The notes below the pieces were generated by a model. The model saw only the letters and a list, made by a program, of their open reading frames with translations, made no database searches and was not told the origin of the DNA. A stretch of 64,000 nt of DNA, taken from contig JAIDUG010000055.1 of the NCBI GenBank assembly GCA_029060305.1, forward strand, positions 1-64,000, read 5' to 3'. Below, piece after piece: positions 1 through 10,784 of this stretch. This stretch comes from Ruminococcus sp. (GTDB lineage: Bacteria; Bacillota; Clostridia; Oscillospirales; Ruminococcaceae). A program made the translations under genes and the position numbers. Every line of letters begins with the position of its first letter. The stretch's first letter is position 1.

Positions 1-81
1 TTCCTTCGTTTTGTCAAGAGTTTTTCTGCAAAATTTACATTTTGTTCATATCTTTTCCTTAGCTTAATGGTGTTGATCGAT

Positions 82-262
82 ATGGGGGCTTATTACAAGA
101 GCAATTTCAAAAAGCAAGGGTTATAAAGGTGGTTTTGCTTGGGGCTTTTGGCTCGGAATAATCGGTCTTATCGTTGTAGCCTGTAAACCTGACAATCGTG
201 GTTATAATCAATTATCATCTGAAAATAAGGATAAATCCAAAACAAAAGAAACTATTTCATAG
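82..262 (+). pseudogene. Possible frameshifted small membrane protein (C-terminal ...KGYKGGFAWGFWLGIIGLIVVACKPDNRG...)
   Basis: Frame ending at TAG 260-262 reads GLITRAISKSKGYKGGFAWGFWLGIIGLIVVACKPDNRGYNQLSSENKDKSKTKETIS but has no start; ATG at 82 is out of frame by one base across the G5 run at 84-88. Confidence 0.4.
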
Positions 263-288
263 GTGGACGAATATGATACAAATAAAAA

Positions 289-314
289 GGCGGATTTTTC
301 GGAATCCGTCTTTT
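289..314 (+). terminator. Rho-independent terminator
   Basis: GGCGGATT-tttcgg-AATCCGTC followed by TTTT. Confidence 0.6.
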
Positions 315-330
315 GTTATGCACAAAAAAA

Positions 331-358
331 GACCGTTCCGTCGTGAGACGAAACAGTC
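331..358 (-). terminator. Terminator of the cellobiose phosphorylase gene
   Basis: GACCGTTCCGTC/GACGAAACAGTC stem with a T-run on the minus-strand side. Confidence 0.7.
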
Positions 359-380
359 CTTTTATTATTTAATAATGGAA

Positions 381-2840
381 TTAACCCATAATAACTTCAA
401 CTTCGTGAACACCGTCAGCAGAAGCAGGGATAACGTTTCCGTCTACTGCCTGACCGTCAACAGTCATTGACTTAACGCCCTTGCAAACGTGGTCGGGATT
501 CTTTACAGTGATATTGTAAGTAGCACCACGGAATTTTCTTACAGCGGTAAAGCCGTCCCATTCGTGAGGAATAGACGGGTCAACCTTAAGACCGTTCCAG
601 TCAGCAGCAAGTCCGAGAATATACTGGGAAATAGCAACCATATTCCAAGCAGCAGTACCAGTAAGCCATGAGTTCTTGCCCTCACCGAATCTGCTTGCGT
701 CCTTACCGGCAATCATCTGACCGTATACATAAGGCTCTGTTTTGTGGAGGTCTGAGATATCCTCATTGAAAGCAGGAGCAATCTTTGAGTAGTATTCAAA
801 TGCCTTGTCGCCACGACCTGCATAAGCCTCAGCACATATAATCCAAGCGTTGTTGTGAGTGAAGATTCCGGCATTTTCCTTGTAACCGCCGGGATATGTT
901 GAAATTTCACCGTACTGGATATAGTACTTTGTGAAAGCAGGGTTATTGAGAACAAGACCATATTTTGTGTTGAGGTACTTGTCGATAGATTCAAGGGTCT
1001 TGATGTCAGCACCCTCTTCCTTGCCGATTTCTGACATAACAGCAAAGCCCTGTGGTTCAATGAAGATTTTGCCCTCTTCGCATTCCTTTGAACCCATTTT
1101 ATTGCCCTCGGAATCGTAAGCACGGATAAACCAGTCGCCGTCAAAAGCAGATTCCATAACACTCTTCTTCATCTTGTCGATTTCAGCCTGAGCCTTTTCA
1201 GCCTCATCGTCCTTACCGAGATGTTTGAGAATAGCAACGTAGTTAGGACCAGCATATGTGAAGAGAGTAGCAACCATTACAGATTCAGCAACCTTTGAAT
1301 AACCGCCCTCTTCTGCAAATTTCGGGTTTGTGTAAGTCTGGAAGCTCTCACCGGGAGTATCTGAATAGCATGAAAGATTAATACAGTCATTCCAGTCAGC
1401 ACGCATAGCAAGTGGGAGGTTGTGAGGACCAAGATTGTTAATAATTTTGTAGAATGAAACTTTAAGGTGGTCAAGCATTGGCTTAGCTTTTGATTCGTCG
1501 TTGTCATAAGGCACCATTTCGTCAAGGATTGTCCAGTCACCAGTTTCCTTTATGTAAGCGGAAACAGAAAGAATCATCCAGAGCGGGTCGTCAGAGAAGT
1601 CACCGCCGATATCGGAGTTACCTTTCTTTGTAAGTGGCTGATACTGGTGATAGCAACCGCCGTCTTCAAGTTGAGTTGAAGCAATATCAATAATACGCTG
1701 TCTTGCTCTGTCAGGAATTTGATGTACAAAACCAAGAATATCCTGATTTGAGTCACGGAAGCCCATACCACGACCGATACCGCTTTCAAAGTAAGAAGCA
1801 GAACGTGAGAGGTTGAAAGTAACCATACACTGATACTGATTCCATATATTAACCATACGGTCCACTTTGTCATTCGGAGTATTTACATTGATTATTCCGA
1901 GGAGCTTATCCCATGTAGCTTTAAGTTCTGCGAGACCCTCTGCAACCTTTTCAGGAGTATTGTACTGTTCAATCATTGCAAGAGCCTTTTCCTTGTTGAT
2001 TGTAACTCCGTCAGCTTCAAACTTCTTGTCGACAGGCATTTCAACGTAACCGAGAATGAAAATAAGAGTTTTTGATTCACCAGGAGCAAGAGTTATCTTC
2101 TTGTAGTGTGAAGCGATAGGAGACCAGCCGTCAGCGAAAGAATTGTTTGCTTCGCCTGCAACAACAGCCTGTGGGTCATTGAAACCGTTGTAAAGACCGA
2201 TAAATGAATCTCTGTCAGTATCGTAACCGTCTATTTCGTCATTTACAGTATAGAAAGCAAAGTGGTCACGTCTGTCTCTGTATTCAGTCTTGTGGTAGAT
2301 AGTAGAACCTACAACTTCAACACGACCTGTACTGAAATTTCTTTGGAAGTTAGTGCAGTCGTCCTGAGCGTCCCACAAGCACCATTCAGCAAAGGAGAAC
2401 AGTGAGAAAGTTTTAGATTCTGAACCCTCATTTGTGAGTACAACCTGCTGAACTTCTCCGGCATAGTTTTGCGGAACAAAGAAAGTAACCTCAGCTTTTA
2501 AATTGTTTTTCTTACCTGTAATAACAGTGTAACCCATACCGTGACGGCATTCATAGGAATCAAGCCCTGTTTTTACAGGAGACCAGCCAGGATTCCAGAT
2601 TGTGCCGTTTTCGTTGATATAGAAATAACGACCGCCCATATCGATAGGAACGTTGTTGTAACGATAACGTGTGATTCTTCTGAGACGAGCGTCCTTGTAG
2701 AAAGAATAACCGCCTGCGGTGTTGGAAATCAGAGAGAAGAATTCCTGAGTGCCGAGATAGTTAATCCATGGATAAGGTGTCTTAGGGGAATTGATAACGT
2801 ATTCTTTATTAGCGTCATCAAAAAATCCGAACTTCTGCAT
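381..2840 (-). CDS. Cellobiose phosphorylase (GH94)
   Basis: 819 aa; N-terminus [30 protein letters not shown] and overall GH94 pattern ([20 protein letters not shown]). Confidence 0.92.
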   Translation of the reverse strand: MQKFGFFDDANKEYVINSPKTPYPWINYLGTQEFFSLISNTAGGYSFYKDARLRRITRYRYNNVPIDMGGRYFYINENGTIWNPGWSPVKTGLDSYECRHGMGYTVITGKKNNLKAEVTFFVPQNYAGEVQQVVLTNEGSESKTFSLFSFAEWCLWDAQDDCTNFQRNFSTGRVEVVGSTIYHKTEYRDRRDHFAFYTVNDEIDGYDTDRDSFIGLYNGFNDPQAVVAGEANNSFADGWSPIASHYKKITLAPGESKTLIFILGYVEMPVDKKFEADGVTINKEKALAMIEQYNTPEKVAEGLAELKATWDKLLGIINVNTPNDKVDRMVNIWNQYQCMVTFNLSRSASYFESGIGRGMGFRDSNQDILGFVHQIPDRARQRIIDIASTQLEDGGCYHQYQPLTKKGNSDIGGDFSDDPLWMILSVSAYIKETGDWTILDEMVPYDNDESKAKPMLDHLKVSFYKIINNLGPHNLPLAMRADWNDCINLSCYSDTPGESFQTYTNPKFAEEGGYSKVAESVMVATLFTYAGPNYVAILKHLGKDDEAEKAQAEIDKMKKSVMESAFDGDWFIRAYDSEGNKMGSKECEEGKIFIEPQGFAVMSEIGKEEGADIKTLESIDKYLNTKYGLVLNNPAFTKYYIQYGEISTYPGGYKENAGIFTHNNAWIICAEAYAGRGDKAFEYYSKIAPAFNEDISDLHKTEPYVYGQMIAGKDASRFGEGKNSWLTGTAAWNMVAISQYILGLAADWNGLKVDPSIPHEWDGFTAVRKFRGATYNITVKNPDHVCKGVKSMTVDGQAVDGNVIPASADGVHEVEVIMG

Positions 2841-3045
2841 AATTGATTTTACTCCTTTTTATTTCATTGTGAACGATATTTCAGTTCCTGAAAAAGCGAT
2901 AGCCTATCGCATTTTCTAACATTATATCATACTTTTCATTTTATTACAATAGATTATAGAAAAATTCCTATGTACTATTTTTCATCAGATTTTTGTGCAA
3001 TTTGACAAAAATTCATTTGAAGTACCAAAATTATTTGATTATGAT

Positions 3046-4053
3046 TCAGCAACTGAAAAATCTCTGATGAGTTTTAAATGTGTTATTGGGCTTTATTTCG
3101 ACATAACCCGTCATTTCAGCAGGAAGAGAGAGGTTAGGGGCATCAATCATAGCTGTCATAGGTTCAGGACAGAAGTAATGATTGAATCCTCTGTCGTTCC
3201 ATATAATCCAGAATTTGTATTCGTCGGAAACTTCATAGCAGAGTTTTTTACCGCTTTCAACGTCTTCCGCAATCACGCCGTGAAACTGCTGACCGTCAAG
3301 GGTTGTATATTCGCCGAAATACATATCATTGTCCACTACCTGCAATACAGGGCATTTAGTACCGTTTTTGTATTCAAGGTCATAACTTTCAGGAGAGCGG
3401 AGGACTTCTGTAGGGAGACAGCGTTCATTGAGTTCACATTTCTTGCCGATTGGTACAGTCAGTCTTATATTGCTTTCCTTAGCACCGTCAACAAAAGGGG
3501 CGTTGATTGTTGTATGTGAAGCAAGTGACATCGGAAGTACAACGTTTGAATTGTTTGTAAACTTAATGTTCTGTTCGAGACCGTGTTCTGAGAGTGTGAA
3601 AGTATATTCAGCAGTGAATTTTATCGGCAGATACTGGAAAAATTCGTCTCTTTCGTCGTAAACATAGCGAGTGACAAGCCATGCACAATTTGCATCGGAA
3701 TTGTATTCTACTATTTCGTGTTCACGTTTATGCAGGAATCCGTGAATGTGGTTGTTGTAAGGTGCTTTTTCGTTTACCGGAAGATGATATACAGCATCGG
3801 AAGTTTTCAGAATACCGTCAGCGAAACGGTTGGGAAGATAAAGGGTAGGAAGTCCCCATACTTCAGCAGACTGCTTTATATCGTCAGCAGTGTTGTTTGG
3901 ATTGAAGCGGAAGAATTCCATATTGTTTTTATTGTCTCTGAGACGGATAACGTTAGAGCCGACTTCGTAAGCGATAACGGCTTCGTAACCGCCTGCCTGT
4001 AATCTTACACAAGTAAGACCATTGAAATTAAAAAGCTGGGTGGAATTGTGCAT
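3046..4053 (-). CDS. Aldose 1-epimerase family protein
   Basis: 335 aa; galactose mutarotase-like (NNHIHGFLHKREHEIVEY). Confidence 0.75.
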   Translation of the reverse strand: MHNSTQLFNFNGLTCVRLQAGGYEAVIAYEVGSNVIRLRDNKNNMEFFRFNPNNTADDIKQSAEVWGLPTLYLPNRFADGILKTSDAVYHLPVNEKAPYNNHIHGFLHKREHEIVEYNSDANCAWLVTRYVYDERDEFFQYLPIKFTAEYTFTLSEHGLEQNIKFTNNSNVVLPMSLASHTTINAPFVDGAKESNIRLTVPIGKKCELNERCLPTEVLRSPESYDLEYKNGTKCPVLQVVDNDMYFGEYTTLDGQQFHGVIAEDVESGKKLCYEVSDEYKFWIIWNDRGFNHYFCPEPMTAMIDAPNLSLPAEMTGYVEIKPNNTFKTHQRFFSC

Positions 4054-4079
4054 AATAAAATTTCCTTTCTTAAAAAAAT

Positions 4080-5447
4080 TCAGTCCATACGATTTTCCAT
4101 ATCGGTGTATTCGTGCATAGGGGAAATAGCCTTGTAAGCCGGACGTATAATCTTGTTTGAGTTGATAAGTTCCTCAATTCTGTGTGCCGACCAGCCGGAA
4201 ATTCTTGAGACAGCGAAAAGCGGGGTAAAAAGTTCGTCAGGGATTCCGAGCATTCTGTATACAAAACCGCTGTAGAAATCAACGTTTGCACATACACCTT
4301 TGAACATACGTCTTTCGCTTGCGATAACCTCAGGAGCGAGTTTTTCAACAAGTGAATAGAGTGCAAATTCTTCATGTCTGTTCTTTTCTGATGAAAGTTT
4401 TTCTACAAAGCCCTTGAAAACTTTGGCACGTGGGTCAGACTGTGAATATACAGCGTGTCCCATACCATAAATAAGTCCTGCCTTGTCAAAAGCTTCCTTG
4501 TGGAGAAGTTTTTGGAGATAGTTTCTTACTTCATCTTCGTCCGTCCAGTCCTTTACGTTTGCTTTCATATCGTCAAACATCATAGCAACTTTTATATTAG
4601 CACCGCCGTGTTTAGGACCTTTCAGAGAGCCGAGGGCTGCCGCAATTGCTGAATATGTATCAGTACCTGAAGACGATACAACGTGTACTGTAAAAGTAGA
4701 ATTGTTACCGCCACCGTGTTCAGCGTGGAGAACAAGTGCGAGGTCAAGAATACGTGCCTCAAGTTCAGTATACTTCTTGTCGGGACGGAGCATATAAAGC
4801 AGATTTTCAGCAATCGAAAGATTCGGGTCAGGGTCATGGAAGAAAAGACTTCCGCCACTGTTGTAATATTTGTAGGCGTTGTAACCATAGACTGCAAGTA
4901 CAGGGAAAAGCGTAATCAGTTCAATGCACTGTCTCATAACATTGGGAACAGCGATATTATTAGCGTCGTCATCATAGGAGTAGAGGGCAAGAACGCTTTT
5001 TGCGAGAGTATTCATCATATTGTCACTCGGAGCTTTCATAATAACATCTCTTGTGAAAGTTGTCGGAAGTTCACGGAAGTCTGCAAGAATCTTTTTAAAT
5101 TCTGTGAGTTCGTGTTCGGACGGCATATCGCCGAAAAGCAGTAAATATATAGTTTCCTCAAAACCGAAACGTTTTTCTTTGATAAAGCCGGAAACAATAT
5201 CTTCAACGTCGATACCTCTGTAATAGAGTTTTCCGTCACCGTGATTGGGTGTACCGTTACCGGTATCAAGTACCTTTATTGTGCTTATGTTTGTAAGACC
5301 TGCAACAACGCCGTTTCCGTCAAGGTCACGGAGACCACGTTTTACATCGTACTGCATATAGAGTTCCGGATTTATCTTGTAACCGTCAAGAGACTTGTCA
5401 GCAAGTTTCAGGATTTCCGGAGTAACAGATGAGAATTTGTATTTCAT
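4080..5447 (-). CDS. Citrate synthase (paralog 1)
   Basis: 455 aa; LHAEHGGGNNSTF, GPKHGGAN, CANVDFYSG motifs. Confidence 0.92.
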   Translation of the reverse strand: MKYKFSSVTPEILKLADKSLDGYKINPELYMQYDVKRGLRDLDGNGVVAGLTNISTIKVLDTGNGTPNHGDGKLYYRGIDVEDIVSGFIKEKRFGFEETIYLLLFGDMPSEHELTEFKKILADFRELPTTFTRDVIMKAPSDNMMNTLAKSVLALYSYDDDANNIAVPNVMRQCIELITLFPVLAVYGYNAYKYYNSGGSLFFHDPDPNLSIAENLLYMLRPDKKYTELEARILDLALVLHAEHGGGNNSTFTVHVVSSSGTDTYSAIAAALGSLKGPKHGGANIKVAMMFDDMKANVKDWTDEDEVRNYLQKLLHKEAFDKAGLIYGMGHAVYSQSDPRAKVFKGFVEKLSSEKNRHEEFALYSLVEKLAPEVIASERRMFKGVCANVDFYSGFVYRMLGIPDELFTPLFAVSRISGWSAHRIEELINSNKIIRPAYKAISPMHEYTDMENRMD

Positions 5448-5659
5448 AATATCGTCATCCCTTTCTTTTTTTACAAATTTTTTTTAATTAATATAATAAT
5501 TATAACAGATTTCACTAAACCTGTCAAGCATTTGGAAGAAGTAAAAAGCATTTTTCCCAAAAAACAGCACCTGATAAAGATATTTGTCAGATTTCTGTTG
5601 AAAAAAAGTCCTGAATATGATATATTTAATACAGTAAAATTTTTAAGGAGTGGTTTTAT

Positions 5660-6727
5660 TTGGCACAGATTGAAGCAACAGAATATAAATGTCCCAATTG
5701 TAATGCCGATTTGAAATTTATGCCGAATACTCAGAAATTCGGCTGTGAGTACTGCGGAAGTGAGTTCACACAAGAAGAGATGCAACAGATAAATGCAGAT
5801 AATCCGGAGACAGTACTGACAGAGGCGGAAATTCACGAACAGCAGGAATTTGAGGAACACACTAATTTATATCATTGTGCAAGTTGCGGTGCAGATATTA
5901 TGGCAGACGACGAACAGACAGCACTTTTCTGTTATTACTGTCATAATCCGATAATACTTGCCGGAAAACTCACCGGAAAATACAAGCCGGATAAAGTGAT
6001 AGGTTTCAAGTACACGAGGGAAAACGCTTTAAACTGTTTCAAAAAATGGGCAAGAAGTAAATGGTTTATTCCGGACGACTTCAAATCTCAGGAGCAGATA
6101 GAAAAAATGACAGGTCTGTATGTACCATTCTGGGTGGCTGACTGCAATATGAAAGCAGACGTTTCCGGAATCGGTAAAAGGAAACGCACGTGGACTTCCG
6201 GAGAATACAGGTATACTGAAACAAAGGAGTTTAGTGTGGAACGTCAGGCAGATATATCAGCGGAAGGTATTCCGGCAGACGGTGCAAGCAAAATTGAAGA
6301 CAAGTTAATGGAAGCTATCGAGCCTTACGAGTACGGCGACCTGAAAGATTTTTCGATGTCATATTTCAGCGGATTTTATGCTGATAAATTCGACGTTGAC
6401 AAGTCGGAAGTCTTTCCTCGAATCCGTGAAAGAGCGACAGAAGCAGGAAGAAAAATAGTCAATAACACTATACATGGTTATTCTTCATTTGTTGTAACCA
6501 GTGAAAACTACAACATTATGAGTACAAAATGGCAGTATGCAATGTTGCCTGTATGGTTTATGACATATAAATATGAGGATAAAATGTACGAGTTTGCGAT
6601 AAACGGACAGACAGGAAAAACTGCCGGTACACCTCCGCTTGACAAAACGAAACTGAAACTTTTCAGCATGGCTGTAGGGTTGGCGGTAGCTGTTTTAGGT
6701 TTTCTTTTTGGAGGTGCTTTATTGTAA
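5660..6727 (+). CDS. Zinc-ribbon containing protein with C-terminal TM segment
   Basis: TTG start; CPNC...CEYCG and CASCG...CYYC zinc ribbons; C-terminal hydrophobic helix. Confidence 0.75.
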   Translation: MAQIEATEYKCPNCNADLKFMPNTQKFGCEYCGSEFTQEEMQQINADNPETVLTEAEIHEQQEFEEHTNLYHCASCGADIMADDEQTALFCYYCHNPIILAGKLTGKYKPDKVIGFKYTRENALNCFKKWARSKWFIPDDFKSQEQIEKMTGLYVPFWVADCNMKADVSGIGKRKRTWTSGEYRYTETKEFSVERQADISAEGIPADGASKIEDKLMEAIEPYEYGDLKDFSMSYFSGFYADKFDVDKSEVFPRIRERATEAGRKIVNNTIHGYSSFVVTSENYNIMSTKWQYAMLPVWFMTYKYEDKMYEFAINGQTGKTAGTPPLDKTKLKLFSMAVGLAVAVLGFLFGGALL

Positions 6728-7650
6728 TGAAGAAGTCAGTTTTAATTATGATAAATGCGTTGCTTGTTGTTGCAATACTTGTATTGTTTATTATACAGTC
6801 GTCTGCAAAGACTGATATTTCAAAAGGTTTTGACGGAAACTATATAAAGAGTGGTTTTATTGACAATACGGGACTTGCGGAAAATCCCGAAGAAATGACA
6901 AAACTTGTACGTGAGACCGCTGAAAAATTGGAAATGAATGTATTTGTATACGTTGCAGGAGAAGACGACATTTACAGAAGTGATTATGATATAGAATGTT
7001 TTGCCGATGATTCCTATGATGAGATTTTCGGGGAAGATACTGACGGAGTATTTTATTATATGGACTTGTCGGGACGTGTACCGGCATATGACTACATATC
7101 AGCAAGCGGTAAGGCTGTACTTCTGTATCAGAATTGTATTGATAATATATTCACACGCCTTGACAATTATCTGCCGGCTTCCGGACAGACCGTCTATCCG
7201 GAAAACATTGAAGACGCTGTAAAGGAGTTTCTGAGAGCTATTAAAGATTATGGCAAAACAGCACCGGGTTCAAATTCAATGACATATTATTACGACGAGT
7301 CTTCCGGAAAGTATATGTTTATGAAGAACGGAAAATTTGTTGTTTCAAATCACAAGCCCATTGCATATAATGTAATTCTTATGTTGGTATGTGTGGTTGT
7401 TGGACTTATAGTTGCTGTTATAGTATACTTTGCAACAAAACAAAGATATATATTCAAGAAAAGTCAGAATAGCGGAATATACGTCAGAAACGAAAAGACA
7501 GTTTTCCATAGAAGTACAGATACATTTATTCGTTCGTACACTACAGAACACAAGATTGAAACAAGCAGTAGTAGCAGTAGTCGTAGTAGTGGCGGTGGCG
7601 GAGGTCATAGCCATAGCGGAGGTCACGGCGGTGGCGGACATCACAGATAA
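6727..7650 (+). CDS. TPM-domain-like membrane protein with Ser/Gly/His-rich tail
   Basis: N-terminal TM; TPM-like DTDGVFYYMDLSGR...YISASGKA; second TM; tail SSSSSSRSSGGGGGHSHSGGHGGGGHHR; start overlaps preceding stop. Confidence 0.7.
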   Translation: MKKSVLIMINALLVVAILVLFIIQSSAKTDISKGFDGNYIKSGFIDNTGLAENPEEMTKLVRETAEKLEMNVFVYVAGEDDIYRSDYDIECFADDSYDEIFGEDTDGVFYYMDLSGRVPAYDYISASGKAVLLYQNCIDNIFTRLDNYLPASGQTVYPENIEDAVKEFLRAIKDYGKTAPGSNSMTYYYDESSGKYMFMKNGKFVVSNHKPIAYNVILMLVCVVVGLIVAVIVYFATKQRYIFKKSQNSGIYVRNEKTVFHRSTDTFIRSYTTEHKIETSSSSSSRSSGGGGGHSHSGGHGGGGHHR

Positions 7651-7663
7651 AAATATGATAAAA

Positions 7664-7690
7664 AAGAGACTTCAATTTTGAAGTCTCTTT
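7664..7690. terminator. Bidirectional terminator
   Basis: AGAGACTTC...GAAGTCTCT between convergent genes, A/T runs on both sides. Confidence 0.8.
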
Positions 7691-7695
7691 TAATT

Positions 7696-8064
7696 TTATT
7701 TGTCATCTTTGTTTTCTTTGCAACGAAAAACTGCAATAATATTTACAATTGCAAGAATCACACATAATACAGCCCAGGCGATTAAGTCCTTGAATACAGA
7801 ACCAGCCGACGTGAAGCCGATTAAAGCAGAAATTCCAAAAATAATAACTCCGGCAATTGAGCCACCCTTTGTAGTATTCTTGCGACTTGCTATCATAGTA
7901 ATTCCACCGGCAAGCATAAGCAGAGATACTAAAGCACCACCAGTACCGCTTGATTCACCGTTATCCGATAAAGCGTTTACAGCACCAGCCGTACAAGACT
8001 GAAACAATACAAAGCATGATATAATTATTGTAAGTATTCCTAAAACTAATTTTGTCGTCTTCAT
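7696..8064 (-). CDS. Small multi-TM membrane protein
   Basis: 122 aa, several hydrophobic helices; RBS-like GGAGG upstream; divergent from XRE gene. Confidence 0.7.
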   Translation of the reverse strand: MKTTKLVLGILTIIISCFVLFQSCTAGAVNALSDNGESSGTGGALVSLLMLAGGITMIASRKNTTKGGSIAGVIIFGISALIGFTSAGSVFKDLIAWAVLCVILAIVNIIAVFRCKENKDDK

Positions 8065-8094
8065 GATTTTCCTCCTTTATTTTATTTCCCTTTT

Positions 8095-8159
8095 TATACC
8101 AAATCGGGATAAAAATATTATACCATTATGATATAATGAATTTATCCCAATTTGGTATA
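8095..8159. promoter_or_regulatory. Divergent promoter region flanked by a 19-bp inverted repeat (putative XRE operators)
   Basis: TATACCAAATCGGGATAAA (8095-8113) and TTTATCCCAATTTGGTATA (8141-8159), one mismatch; TATAAT at 8132-8137 (+) and at 8122-8117 (-). Confidence 0.7.
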
Positions 8160-8173
8160 TAGAGTTATTTTTT

Positions 8174-8380
8174 ATGAGATTAAAGGAATTAAGAAAATCA
8201 AAGAGAATGACACAACAGAGACTTGCAATAGAGTTAAATCTGAATCAAAATTCAATAAGTCGCTATGAAAGTGGAGAACGTGAAGCCGATTACAAGACGC
8301 TTATAGCATTATCCGACTATTTTCATGTTTCAATAGATTATCTTCTTGAACGTACAGATAATCCTACATTTTACCGTTAG
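8174..8380 (+). CDS. XRE-family HTH transcriptional regulator
   Basis: 68 aa; MRLKELRKSKRMTQQRLAIELNLNQNSISRYESGEREADYKTLIALSDYFHVSIDYLLERTD. Confidence 0.92.
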   Translation: MRLKELRKSKRMTQQRLAIELNLNQNSISRYESGEREADYKTLIALSDYFHVSIDYLLERTDNPTFYR

Positions 8381-8389
8381 AATAAAAAA

Positions 8390-8416
8390 ATTCCCCTGAG
8401 TGAATCAGGGGATTTT
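8390..8416. terminator. Bidirectional terminator
   Basis: TCCCCTGA/TCAGGGGA stem, A-run upstream and T-run downstream. Confidence 0.8.
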
Positions 8417-8419
8417 TAT

Positions 8420-8950
8420 TTAGTTATTCATACCGATTTCAATAGCTTTGAAGTTATTTTCAATAAGGTGAGCCTTTGAGGGTGGTACAACCTTTTCGAT
8501 AGCTTTTTTCATTGTATCGAGTGTGAAAAGATTAGTTTCTTTAATGAGTTTGCCGAGCAGGATAATATTTGAACCGCCTTTTAAATTATTGTCCTCTGCG
8601 AGTTGCGACGACGGTATATAATAACATTCAACGTCGTTTCTTTCGCATTTCGATTCAATGAGGGTGCTGTCTATGAAAATTTTTCCGTCTGGCTTTACGT
8701 CGTTGACGAATTTGTCAAAAGACGGTTGATTCATAGCTATGAGAATATCAGGAGTAAGTACGAGCGGTGAACCTATAGGGTTATCGGAAATACATACGGA
8801 ACAGTTAGCAGTACCGCCACGCATTTCAGGACCATATGACGGTAACCACGAAAGTTCCTTGTTGTCCATAAGACCACAATAAGCAAGAATTTTTCCGGCA
8901 AAGAGTACGCCCTGTCCGCCGAAACCTGCAAGAAGAATTTCAGTAGTCAT
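8420..8950 (-). CDS. 2-oxoacid:ferredoxin oxidoreductase, gamma subunit
   Basis: 176 aa; [31 protein letters not shown]. Confidence 0.9.
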   Translation of the reverse strand: MTTEILLAGFGGQGVLFAGKILAYCGLMDNKELSWLPSYGPEMRGGTANCSVCISDNPIGSPLVLTPDILIAMNQPSFDKFVNDVKPDGKIFIDSTLIESKCERNDVECYYIPSSQLAEDNNLKGGSNIILLGKLIKETNLFTLDTMKKAIEKVVPPSKAHLIENNFKAIEIGMNN

Positions 8951-9705
8951 TATTTGTTGCCTCCTTCCGCTTTAACGTCCTTATAAACTCCGAGTGGATA
9001 ATAAGGAATCATTTCGTCCTGAAGTCTCTTTATAGCCTCAACAGGAGACATTCCCCAGTTAGTCGGACAGGTTGAGAGGACTTCCACAATTGAAAGACCT
9101 CTTTTTTCCTTTTGGTTTTCAAAAGCCTTTCTGATAGCCTTTTTTGTTTCACGGATATGTGGTACTGTATCGACTGCAACACGTTGTGCCAGAGCAGTAC
9201 CGGTAAGCGTTGAAAGCATTTCGCATACTCTTACAGGGTATCCTGCAAGTTCGGGGTCACGACCATACGGAGTAGTCTGCGTAACCTGTCCGGGAATAGT
9301 AGTAGGAGCCATCTGACCGCCTGTCATTCCGTAGATAGTGTTGTTGATAAATATTATAACGATATTTTCGCCACGTGTGGCAACGTGAACGGTTTCAGCA
9401 GTACCGATTGCCGCAAGGTCTCCGTCACCCTGATATGTAAATACAAACTTGTCGGGATTGGTTCTCTTAACGCCTGTCGCAACAGCTGGCGCACGTCCGT
9501 GAGGGGCTTCAATCATATCGCAATTGAAGTAATCGTAAGCCATTACGGAACAGCCTACGGGACATATGCCGATTGTATCGCCCTCAATGCCCATTTCGTC
9601 GATTACCTCGCATACAAGTCTGTGGACTATACCGTGAGTACAGCCCGGACAGTAGTGTGTTGCAACATCAGCAAGTGATTTAGGTCTTTCAAATACAACA
9701 GCCAT
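8950..9705 (-). CDS. 2-oxoacid:ferredoxin oxidoreductase, beta (TPP) subunit
   Basis: 251 aa; CPGCTHGIVHRLV, GDGDLAAIGTAE TPP motif. Confidence 0.92.
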   Translation of the reverse strand: MAVVFERPKSLADVATHYCPGCTHGIVHRLVCEVIDEMGIEGDTIGICPVGCSVMAYDYFNCDMIEAPHGRAPAVATGVKRTNPDKFVFTYQGDGDLAAIGTAETVHVATRGENIVIIFINNTIYGMTGGQMAPTTIPGQVTQTTPYGRDPELAGYPVRVCEMLSTLTGTALAQRVAVDTVPHIRETKKAIRKAFENQKEKRGLSIVEVLSTCPTNWGMSPVEAIKRLQDEMIPYYPLGVYKDVKAEGGNK

Positions 9706-10763
9706 TATTCAGCACCTCCGACTTTTTTTATTTCCTCGAGAATTTCGGCAGGAGTTGGAATAATACCGCCGGTTCTTCCGAAGAAGTGTACAGGCTTTGA
9801 ACAGTTAATAGCAAGTTTCACATCGTCAATCATCTGTCCCATTGACATTTCAACGTCAAGCAGACATTTTGCTGACTTGCACGCCTCGTTGATTTCTTTT
9901 ACAGGAAAAGGCCATAAGGTCTTAGGTCTGAACATACCTGCCTTTATACCGATTTCACGGGCAGAGTTTACAGCGGACTTTACAACACGAGCTGTTGCAC
10001 CGTAAGCACAAAGAAGTATGTCACAATCCTCAGTGAGATAAAGTTCAGCGTCTGTTTCCTCAGCCTTGACCTTTTCGTATCTTTCAAATCTTTCATAGAC
10101 AGAGTTCTGAAGTTCGTCAGGTTTGAGGTAAAGGGAGTTGATAATGTGATGTTTTCTTTTGTTTTTGTGACCGTCGGCTGTCCATGAACTCTTGTCATAA
10201 GCGTTTGCATTTATTTCAGGGAACGAAACAGGTTCCATCATCTGACCGAGAAGACCGTCTGCAAGAATCATAGCAGGCATTCTGTACTTGTCGGCACGGT
10301 CGAATGCTGTAACAACCATGTCAACCATTTCCTGAACAGAAGCAGGAGCGTACACAAGTAAATGGAAGTCACCGTGACCGAGGGCTTTTGTAGCCTGCCA
10401 GTAGTCTGCCTGTGAGGGTTGAATACCTCCGAGACCTGGACCACCTCTCTGAACGTTTATGATTACTGCCGGAAGGTCTGAACCGGCAAGATATGAAATA
10501 CCTTCGCTTTTAAGAGATACTCCGGGGGAAGAAGATGATGTCATAGCACGTACACCTGTAGATGCTGCACCGAGAACCATATTTATAGCAGCGATTTCTG
10601 ATTCAGCCTGTAAAAATACACCGCCTGCCTTGTGCATACGTTTAGACATATAAGCGGCGAGTTCAGTTTGTGGGGTAATGGGGTAGCCGAAAAAACATTT
10701 ACAGCCTGCACGTATAGCGGCTTCTGCGAGTGCCTCATTACCTTTCATTAAATTTCTTTCCAA
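9705..10763 (-). CDS. 2-oxoacid:ferredoxin oxidoreductase, alpha subunit (VorB/KorA-like)
   Basis: 352 aa; GNEALAEAAIRAGCKCFFGYPITPQTELAAYM. Confidence 0.92.
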   Translation of the reverse strand: MERNLMKGNEALAEAAIRAGCKCFFGYPITPQTELAAYMSKRMHKAGGVFLQAESEIAAINMVLGAASTGVRAMTSSSSPGVSLKSEGISYLAGSDLPAVIINVQRGGPGLGGIQPSQADYWQATKALGHGDFHLLVYAPASVQEMVDMVVTAFDRADKYRMPAMILADGLLGQMMEPVSFPEINANAYDKSSWTADGHKNKRKHHIINSLYLKPDELQNSVYERFERYEKVKAEETDAELYLTEDCDILLCAYGATARVVKSAVNSAREIGIKAGMFRPKTLWPFPVKEINEACKSAKCLLDVEMSMGQMIDDVKLAINCSKPVHFFGRTGGIIPTPAEILEEIKKVGGAE

Positions 10764-10784
10764 AGTAAAAAAAGCTCCTTTCGA

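Noticed and set aside
198-470. 90-aa plus-strand ORF
   Set aside because: Runs through two terminator hairpins and into the antisense of the cellobiose phosphorylase 3' end
2995-3519. 174-aa plus-strand ORF
   Set aside because: Antisense to the aldose epimerase gene, which has clear family motifs
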